A stretch of 10,359 nt of DNA, from positions 1-10,359 of the forward strand of contig JAUWBH010000196.1 in the NCBI GenBank assembly GCA_030605085.1, read 5' to 3'. Below the pieces are notes generated by a model. The model searched no databases and was not told the origin of the DNA. It saw only the letters and a list, made by a program, of their open reading frames with translations. The stretch is from Promethearchaeota archaeon. Its GTDB lineage: Archaea > Asgardarchaeota > Lokiarchaeia > Sigynarchaeales > SOKP01. Below are positions 5,899 to 10,359 of this stretch, one piece after another; positions within the stretch are counted from its first letter, which is position 1; every line of letters starts with the position of its first letter. Position numbers and translations under genes: made by a program.

Positions 5899-6252
5899 AT
5901 GACCGAATTAAAAAAATTATTAGAAGATCAAGTAATAAACTTAAAATTATTAAGACAAAAATTTGTACAAAATTCGGAAATAGAAAAATATGAAGAATAT
6001 AATAAAGATTTTATTAAATTAATAAGTGAAACTATTGACTATATATCTTTACATTTAAATAGAGTAAAGAAAAATTGTGAAGAGAATTATGATGGAAAAT
6101 TAATCCTTACAAAAGACGAATTAAAAAGACAAAACCAAGAATTAGAACAAAAGATTATAGAAAAAACCAAAAAGTTAAAAAAATTTGAAGAAAAATATCG
6201 ATTGATAACTGAAAATGTTAATGATATTATTTCTGTGTGTGTGTTTTTATGA
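5899..6252 (+). CDS. Truncated PAS sensor protein: helical N-terminus plus first residues of a PAS domain
   Basis: 117 residues. Residues 1-60 are helical and charged, and 72-97 (KDELKRQNQELEQKIIEKTK) form a probable coiled coil. The sequence then enters a PAS start, KFEEKYRLITENVNDIIS, and stops after SVCVFL. A PAS domain needs about 100 residues, so only its first 15-18 are left; any downstream kinase part is missing. The break coincides with a TG dinucleotide repeat (6234-6244). The TGA stop overlaps the ATG of the next gene (ATGA, 6249-6252), so the two are likely translated together. AGGGG at 5891-5895 precedes the ATG at 5899 with only 3 nt between, closer than normal. The product could still be a coiled-coil protein, but it is best read as the remnant of a sensor kinase cut by rearrangement. 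Confidence 0.7.
   Translation: MTELKKLLEDQVINLKLLRQKFVQNSEIEKYEEYNKDFIKLISETIDYISLHLNRVKKNCEENYDGKLILTKDELKRQNQELEQKIIEKTKKLKKFEEKYRLITENVNDIISVCVFL
6234..6244 (+). repeat. TG dinucleotide repeat at a gene junction
   Basis: Five TG units plus T lie in the last codons of the truncated PAS gene, 5 bp before the ATG of the next gene. Loss of one unit (2 bp), or gain of two, would join both frames into one protein of about 332 residues. Short dinucleotide repeats are prone to slippage, although five units is a modest length. Confidence 0.6.
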
Positions 6253-6899
6253 ATAATCATACTAAGACTTTTTTTGGGGAAAACACCGCATTAACTATTC
6301 AAAGTAACTCAAAAGAAGATTCTTTTATATTCATTAAAATTTTAAATAAAAAAGATGAGGGAATATGGGAAAAACCCACTTCTGGCGAAGGTAAAACTAT
6401 CAAATGTTCTATGGAAGAAATTGTTTCAATTTTACAAGTTTTAAAACATGAAATAAAAGAATGGTCTAATTCTCATATATATTATGATAAAAAAACACAG
6501 ATATCGTTTCAATTGGTTCCTGATAATCTATTGAAAGTTCAAATCGAGAATTATTCAATTAAGTTGAAATTCGAACAAATTGAAATATTAAAACTACTTT
6601 TAAAACATTTACTTAAAGAAAAGATAATACATGCTACTTCTTCCCATATTACTATAGAAAGAAAAAATTTAAGCGAGGAAAAGGATGAAAAAAAAATAAT
6701 TCAAGAGAGTGAAAAAACGGAAATAAAAGGTTCAATTAAAGGACAAACCGATAAAGCTATTTTAATTAAATTTGAGGGGGAACAAGAAGCTTGGGTTCCA
6801 AAATCTGCGATACATTCAAAATTAATTGATAAAATTGGAATAGATCAATCATTTCTCATTGAAAATTGGGTATTAGAGAAAAATAAAATTTTAGATTAG
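6249..6899 (+). CDS. Two-repeat alpha/beta protein, possibly ssDNA-binding (PUR/Whirly-like layout), with a small C-terminal beta domain
   Basis: 216 residues from the ATG at 6249. A GTG at 6237 would add four residues lying inside the TG repeat, and the ATGA overlap with the previous gene favours 6249. Two halves look alike. Residues about 6-72 (TKTFFGENTALTIQ, FIFIKILNKK, GKTIKCSMEEIVSILQVLKH) and about 82-127 (KTQISFQLVP, LLKVQIENYSIKLKFEQIEILKLLLKHLL) each give several strands followed by one helix. That layout is typical of PUR and Whirly ssDNA- or RNA-binding folds, but I infer this from pattern, not from a known match. After an acidic linker (about 140-156), residues 158-216 (IKGSIKGQTDKAILIKF, AWVPKS, LIENWVLEKNKIL) form a compact beta-rich unit, perhaps OB-like. 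It is translationally coupled to the truncated PAS gene and convergent with the SF1 helicase, ending 5 bp from it. Confidence 0.8.
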   Translation: MNNHTKTFFGENTALTIQSNSKEDSFIFIKILNKKDEGIWEKPTSGEGKTIKCSMEEIVSILQVLKHEIKEWSNSHIYYDKKTQISFQLVPDNLLKVQIENYSIKLKFEQIEILKLLLKHLLKEKIIHATSSHITIERKNLSEEKDEKKIIQESEKTEIKGSIKGQTDKAILIKFEGEQEAWVPKSAIHSKLIDKIGIDQSFLIENWVLEKNKILD

Positions 6900-6904
6900 T
6901 CAGT

Positions 6905-9448
6905 TTAAAAATCTACCACCTTCACACCAGCTTTCCTAAAAATGTCATATATTCTTTTTGTCTTTATCATTAATTGTGTTCTTCCATCCCTCCTTTGACA
7001 ATGAGTAATTAGAACTCGAAATTTTGCTCGTGAAAGGGCGACAAAGAAGGTGCATAAGTCTTCTCTATTATTTGACCAAAAAGCTCCATCTTCATAGCCA
7101 ACTAGAATAACAGTATCAAATTCCAAACCCTTACTTTTATGTATTGTCATCAATGGAACTGTATCTTTACCAATCAATAAATCTAAAGCCTTATTCCAAT
7201 CATTACATTGTTCATAATAATCCCAAAAGAACTCAATTAATTTGTTAATCCGATCTTTTAACCAAAATTTTTGAATATATTGAGGGTATAAAGCAATTAA
7301 TTCATCCTTTCCGATATAATCTATAATCCTTTGAATTACGTTATCAAGATCCTCCTTATTATGGGATTCAAATATTAATTTCTTAATATCTTCAGAAAAT
7401 TTAGTTAAATTAGAATATAAACTTCTAATTTTTCCTAATGAAGTTTCTTCATTATATGCTTTAATGTGGAATAATAAATCACGAATAAAAATTGATGCTT
7501 CAGGATCTTTATCTTTAAGACTCAGTTTAAAGAAATGTAATAACATTCGATTTATTGGTTCAGCAATTATTTCTTGGTAATCATCTTCTATTCTTATTAA
7601 AATATTTTTTTCGGTTATACTTTCTATTAACTTATCTCTATATTCTTGTCTTTTTAATCTTGTAAGGATACATATTTCTTCGGGTTTGATCTCTTTATGT
7701 TCTATTAAATTCTTGATAATATATGATAAATAATGTGCCTCATAATCTTCATCAGAGAAATTTAATATCAAACAAATTCCATCTTTTTCTTCCCAATTTT
7801 CAGATTTCATAATTTCTATTGAGTCATCAAGGTCATTTGCGAAAAGACTTTGAATATATTGCAACCGTTTCTTTGAACGGTAATTAATCCAAAGATACTT
7901 TTTTTTACCATTAAAGTCTTTTTCAAATCTCTGAAAAATCTCTGGTATTGCTCCAGCCCAACACATTATTTGTTGTTTATTATCTCCTACGGCTGTTAAA
8001 ATTGAATTGGTGTCTTTAAAGGCAATTTTAATTAGCTTATATTGTAAATCTGTTGTATCTTGAAATTCATCTAGAAGAACATATTTATAAGTTGATCTAA
8101 GAGCATTTAAAATTGGTTCATTATATTTAAACAATTTTATAACTAAATTCGTGATTTCTTTAAAATTTAATATTTCTTGTTCTATTTCCTCTCCTTCCCT
8201 CTTGGCAATTTTATAATTTGGATATGGTCTAATCCATTCTGGTAAACCTAATCGAAATCGATCTAACAAGCTTTTAGCGAAAGCGTCATATGTGAACGAA
8301 TCAAATTGAGCAGCTAATTTTCTACCACACCTTTTTAAAACTCTCTCTCGTAAATTAGAACTTGCATCTCGTTTAAAGGACAAACCCAATATCCTAAAAG
8401 GAAATGAGCAAATCCCTTTTTGAAGCAATTCAAATTCAAATTCGGGATATCCTATTACTATACATGTAAAAATCTTGGTTAAGTTTGAAACATTTGTCTC
8501 TTGAAAGTATTTTAGTTTTACTATTTGAATAATGTTCTCTAGATAAAAAAATATAAACTTTAAATAGTAATATTTTAACGGTACAACTTTACACACTTCT
8601 CTTAATTTTCTTAGATCGCGGTTATGATTTGTGTTTTTATATATCTCTGACCATTTAAGGCCATTGAACTGGTGTAGCGGAATCTTAGGGATAAAAGCTT
8701 TCCGTCTATCGTATTCTTCTCTTTCTTTTTCTTTTTCCGTCAACTTCTCTCTCATCCGTTTATTCTTTTTTTTGTTCTTTTCGTAAATTATTTTGTTTGC
8801 GAAGTAACTAACTATTGTTCGTATCTCTTTTGTCTTTGATTGTTTTATTTTCCAAAGTTCGCTTTGGCCGAATTTGTTATATTTTATTAAAGATACGCTT
8901 GAGACATAAAACCTTTCCCAAATGAATTTCTTAGTGAGAGGAAAACCAAAGATTTCGCAAGTTAAGAAAAGGGAACTAAAGATTACAATCTTTCCTGTAG
9001 GAGGTGAATTACCGTATTTATAAATGTTGCTCTCTATATTTCTTAAGATCTCTATAGCCAAATCGAAAATAAGGTCGTAAATATAGTCTAATATGCGCTT
9101 CTTTCTCTCTAATACTATGTCTATTTCTAATAATACCTTCGTAAAGATCTTTCTAAATTTTTTATGGATTCTTATTTTATTTAATATTTCTTGAGTGGGT
9201 TCGCACTGTACTTGTTTGCACGCATTAGCTTGAAATCTTTCTGAATCTTTTTCTTCTAATTTACGACCTTTGATGTCTTTTAAAAAAGCGGGTTTAATTT
9301 CTTGAACTATTTCATAAACTGAGAGTACTTCAATAACATCATTACAAGTAGTTATTACTGAAATAAGGTCTCCACGAAAACTGCAGCTAACTTTCTTTGC
9401 GTTAAACCATAAACAGTTTGCTCTAACACATATGTTATTAGGCTTCAA
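6905..9448 (-). CDS. UvrD/Rep-type SF1 helicase-like protein with a 320-residue N-terminal extension and no Walker A motif
   Basis: 847 residues. The core (about 320-847) has motif Ia RILGLSFKRDA (352-362), an Ib-like stretch FDSFTYDAF (382-390), motif II DEFQD (460-464), motif III AVGDNKQQIMCWAGA (486-500), motif IV LWINYRS (519-525), motif V TIHKSKGLEFD (768-778) and motif VI VALSRA (803-808) with arginine finger R807. Where motif I (GxxGxGKT) should be, about 20 residues before Ia, the protein reads IGYPEFEFELLQKG (332-345), and no GK[ST] occurs elsewhere. The extension has a Cys-containing start (C7, C12, C22, C35), a cyclin/TFB-repeat-like segment (about 120-193) and a highly basic helix (222-250). 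Such helicases unwind DNA in repair or replication; without the P-loop lysine, ATPase activity is doubtful. The start is TTG at 9448, with GGGAG at 9456-9452 in front. It is convergent with the possible ssDNA-binding gene. Confidence 0.9.
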   Translation of the reverse strand: MKPNNICVRANCLWFNAKKVSCSFRGDLISVITTCNDVIEVLSVYEIVQEIKPAFLKDIKGRKLEEKDSERFQANACKQVQCEPTQEILNKIRIHKKFRKIFTKVLLEIDIVLERKKRILDYIYDLIFDLAIEILRNIESNIYKYGNSPPTGKIVIFSSLFLTCEIFGFPLTKKFIWERFYVSSVSLIKYNKFGQSELWKIKQSKTKEIRTIVSYFANKIIYEKNKKKNKRMREKLTEKEKEREEYDRRKAFIPKIPLHQFNGLKWSEIYKNTNHNRDLRKLREVCKVVPLKYYYLKFIFFYLENIIQIVKLKYFQETNVSNLTKIFTCIVIGYPEFEFELLQKGICSFPFRILGLSFKRDASSNLRERVLKRCGRKLAAQFDSFTYDAFAKSLLDRFRLGLPEWIRPYPNYKIAKREGEEIEQEILNFKEITNLVIKLFKYNEPILNALRSTYKYVLLDEFQDTTDLQYKLIKIAFKDTNSILTAVGDNKQQIMCWAGAIPEIFQRFEKDFNGKKKYLWINYRSKKRLQYIQSLFANDLDDSIEIMKSENWEEKDGICLILNFSDEDYEAHYLSYIIKNLIEHKEIKPEEICILTRLKRQEYRDKLIESITEKNILIRIEDDYQEIIAEPINRMLLHFFKLSLKDKDPEASIFIRDLLFHIKAYNEETSLGKIRSLYSNLTKFSEDIKKLIFESHNKEDLDNVIQRIIDYIGKDELIALYPQYIQKFWLKDRINKLIEFFWDYYEQCNDWNKALDLLIGKDTVPLMTIHKSKGLEFDTVILVGYEDGAFWSNNREDLCTFFVALSRAKFRVLITHCQRRDGRTQLMIKTKRIYDIFRKAGVKVVDF

Positions 9449-9451
9449 TTA

Positions 9452-9456
9452 CTCCC
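9452..9456 (-). promoter_or_regulatory. Ribosome-binding site deciding the TTG start of the helicase-like gene
   Basis: On the minus strand GGGAG stands 3 nt before the TTG at 9448-9446, in a run reading AAAAAGGGAGTAATTG. The frame has no convincing ATG nearby upstream. The spacing is short, but the site is the only purine-rich one present and supports the rare start codon. Confidence 0.45.
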
Positions 9457-9552
9457 TTTTTACTATAACTAATTTATAAAATTTGTAAGACATAAAAAAA
9501 ACTACAATTCTTAAAAAAATACCTTGTTGAATAGAACCTGTAATGTCAACTT

Positions 9553-9701
9553 AATGTTGTAGATTGCCTTCGACAGAGGAAGCTTTTATTTATATCTTTT
9601 TTATAGTTCCAAGTTCAAATAAAGATTTAATGAATTGTTTTGTTTTTTTTATTCTATAGTCTAACAAATGTTTCTTACATTAATATAAAAACTACAACAT
9701 T
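9553..9701. repeat. 10-bp inverted repeat flanking the helicase promoter candidate
   Basis: AATGTTGTAG at 9553-9562 is exactly complementary to CTACAACATT at 9692-9701, 129 bp apart. In addition AAAAACTACAA is repeated directly at 9497-9507 and 9687-9697. All copies share the core CTACAA. They bracket the TATA candidate at 9587-9594, so they could be binding sites for one regulator. Chance cannot be excluded in AT-rich DNA. Confidence 0.3.
9587..9594 (-). promoter_or_regulatory. Predicted TATA box of the helicase-like gene
   Basis: The minus strand reads TATAAATA within GATATAAATAAAAGC. Transcription would start near 9564 and include the Shine-Dalgarno site at 9452-9456, so this box fits better than the one at 9473-9480. 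The implied leader of about 115 nt is long for an archaeon and contains one inverted CTACAA copy. Confidence 0.4.
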
Positions 9702-9859
9702 CTCTCTAAAGCCTACAATCGCTCTCTTTTGATATATCCAAGAAGTAGAAATTTAAATTACGCGTATTTTAATAAAGTAAAAAATAATTGAAAAAATTTG
9801 AAAGCAAAGTTGGTTAAAAGTCTTTTTAAAAAGTTCAAAAAAAAGAATCAGTTTAAAAA

Positions 9860-9976
9860 TTATAACGGTCCTTGAATGCAACCTGGTATGCTTTCACTGG
9901 AAGCAAGCAGACTTAATCTATACGATAACACAATTACAAATATTAAAGTAGCAAAAATCTTTTTGTCTAAATCCAT
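9860..9976 (-). CDS. 38-residue membrane or secreted peptide
   Basis: On the minus strand an ATG at 9976 opens 38 codons to TAA at 9862-9860. The product starts MDLDKKIFATLIFVIVLSYR: a short charged end with two lysines, then a hydrophobic segment (about 7-25), then a polar tail ASSESIPGCIQGPL with one Cys (C33). This is the form of a signal peptide or single membrane helix followed by a very short outside peptide. The expression signals are the best in the window: AAGGAG at 9985-9990 with 8-nt spacing to the ATG, and a TATA box at 10028-10036 about 55 bp upstream. The opposite strand carries a 52-codon ORF (9876-10034) without a ribosome-binding site, taken as the shadow. Mature function is unknown; no similar peptide comes to mind. 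Confidence 0.65.
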   Translation of the reverse strand: MDLDKKIFATLIFVIVLSYRLSLLASSESIPGCIQGPL

Positions 9977-9984
9977 TAAAAATT

Positions 9985-9990
9985 CTCCTT
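9985..9990 (-). promoter_or_regulatory. Strong Shine-Dalgarno site of the 38-residue peptide gene
   Basis: The minus strand reads AAAGGAGAATTTTTAATG. AAGGAG with 8-nt spacing is close to ideal and is the main argument that this short frame is translated. Most genes in this window have no comparable site. Confidence 0.6.
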
Positions 9991-10027
9991 TAAAAATTTC
10001 AAATACACACAATTATCTACAGTCTTG

Positions 10028-10036
10028 TATATAAAT
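10028..10036 (-). promoter_or_regulatory. Predicted TATA box of the 38-residue peptide gene
   Basis: The minus strand reads ATTTATATA, a consensus archaeal box. Transcription would start near 10006, giving a leader of about 30 nt that includes the Shine-Dalgarno site at 9985-9990. Box, leader, ribosome-binding site and start codon are all in the expected order. Confidence 0.5.
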
Positions 10037-10160
10037 TCATTGATTTTTCGTTGATTTATTAAAGCGAAGTTAGAGAACAACGGCATTAATTATAAGGTTA
10101 GTTTAAATAGGTATCTACGAATCAAATTCTAGAACACATTTATCGATAAGTATGCAACTA

Positions 10161-10179
10161 TTCAAGATTATATCTTGAA
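10161..10179. repeat. Perfect inverted repeat TTCAAGAT-TAT-ATCTTGAA
   Basis: An 8-bp stem with a 3-nt loop, followed on the plus strand by a run of A. It lies 44 bp beyond the stop of the possible minus-strand gene at 10223 and about 125 bp upstream of the TATA box at 10028. It could be part of a transcript end for that gene or a protein-binding site. No T run follows on the minus strand, so it is not a typical terminator. Confidence 0.45.
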
Positions 10180-10222
10180 AAAACATTTAATGAGAATAAT
10201 AAACGTTAATAAATTGATATAT

Positions 10223-10359
10223 TTATGACGAACTAAATATTTTCGAAAAACTGCATCGAGTTTTAATCTCTTGTGATGGTAATTTATATTTCATTATAAA
10301 TTTTATCAAAGCACGCTGGAATTCCTTAAAAGTGCCAAAAAAGGTATTATGCGTCACCT
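10223..10359 (-). CDS. Possible 3' end of a protein gene running in from beyond the window
   Basis: On the minus strand the frame is open from the window edge to TAA at 10225-10223 (44 codons), ending FQRALIKFIMKYKLPSQEIK and then a Ser-rich tail. The helical, Lys/Glu/Gln-containing sequence looks more protein-like than the opposite frame, which is also open but lacks any normal start codon. I recognise no family. With so little sequence, it may also be chance. The GTG at 10357 could be a start, which would make it a complete 44-residue ORF. Confidence 0.3.
   Translation of the reverse strand, partial: VTHNTFFGTFKEFQRALIKFIMKYKLPSQEIKTRCSFSKIFSSS

Larger units (their letters stand above)
9449..9859. 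other. Upstream region of the helicase-like gene: two TATA candidates and repeated CTACAA motifs
   Basis: No gene is supported in these 411 bp. Two minus-strand TATA candidates are seen: 9587-9594 (TATAAATA, giving a leader of about 115 nt that includes the ribosome-binding site) and 9473-9480 (TTTATAAA, which would start almost at the TTG and exclude that site). A plus-strand TATA-like ATTAATATAAAA lies near 9679-9690, with no gene behind it. CTACAA occurs at 9502, 9692 and 9713 and inverted at 9557-9562. The rest is A/T-rich without recognisable structure. Confidence 0.4.

Noticed and set aside
6240..6252. Programmed -1 frameshift joining the truncated PAS gene to the next gene
   Set aside because: The sequence GTTTTTA is not a proper X XXY YYZ slippery heptamer and no downstream structure stands out; ATGA coupling or repeat slippage explains the junction better.
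8987..9013. GNSPPTGKI in the helicase N-terminal extension as a displaced Walker A motif
   Set aside because: The spacing is one residue too long for GxxxxGK[ST], the residue after GK is Ile, and it lies about 200 residues before motif Ia inside a helical, cyclin-like stretch.
9876..10034. 52-codon plus-strand ORF opposite the 38-residue peptide
   Set aside because: It has no ribosome-binding site or promoter, and it runs through the Shine-Dalgarno and TATA signals of the minus-strand gene.
10217..10359. Open plus-strand frame at the right edge
   Set aside because: It lacks any ATG, TTG or early GTG start and no promoter was seen; the opposite frame is more protein-like, though that one is also weak.
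1..10359. CRISPR array, tRNA or rRNA genes, insertion sequence ends
   Set aside because: No regularly spaced repeats, cloverleaf-like segments, rRNA-like GC-rich stretches or transposase motifs were seen on either strand.

Overview
The window is very AT-rich and most likely comes from an Asgard archaeon, probably Lokiarchaeia-like. The evidence is: a stand-alone small GTPase with mixed Arf and Rag/Gtr signatures; archaeal-type TATA boxes about 40-50 bp upstream of several start codons; cytoplasmic PAS histidine kinases with no receiver domain nearby; and a tiny CxxC/HxxH zinc-type protein. No rRNA, tRNA, CRISPR array or intact insertion sequence was found. The lineage call is inference.

Layout. 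1-71 (minus) is the first 23 codons of a short-chain dehydrogenase. It diverges from a PAS histidine kinase (441-1583) whose PAS domain carries an unusual Cys/His cluster. 1685-2094 is a decayed-looking locus: an interrupted 5' segment followed by a short ORF that joins half a PAS domain to the end of a winged helix. A 60-residue zinc-type protein (2159-2341, minus) and an unrecognised 90-residue protein (2664-2936) follow. Then come a complete double-PAS histidine kinase (3028-4953) and, 74 bp downstream on the same strand, the Arf/Rag-like GTPase (5028-5576). A second PAS fragment (5899-6252) ends at a TG dinucleotide repeat and overlaps by ATGA a protein with two strand-rich/helix repeats, possibly ssDNA-binding (6249-6899). 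Convergent to it, with a 5-bp gap, is an 847-residue UvrD-family SF1 helicase (6905-9448, minus). It has a long N-terminal extension and no recognisable Walker A motif. The last 0.9 kb is mostly non-coding but holds a 38-codon gene for a membrane or secreted peptide (9860-9976, minus), missed by usual length cut-offs, and the possible 3' end of a further minus-strand gene.

How the parts may work together. 3028-5576 looks like a signalling unit: soluble two-PAS sensor kinase plus small GTPase. This is loosely analogous to bacterial operons that pair a sensor kinase with a Ras-like GTPase, although no roadblock or receiver gene is visible. 6249-9448 looks like a nucleic-acid module (possible ssDNA-binding protein opposite an SF1 helicase). 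The two truncated PAS genes suggest that sensor-kinase genes are being expanded and broken by recombination here. The strongest oddities are the helicase that keeps motifs Ia-VI but has lost its P-loop, its cyclin/TFB-like N-terminal segment, and the TG-repeat junction at 6234-6244.
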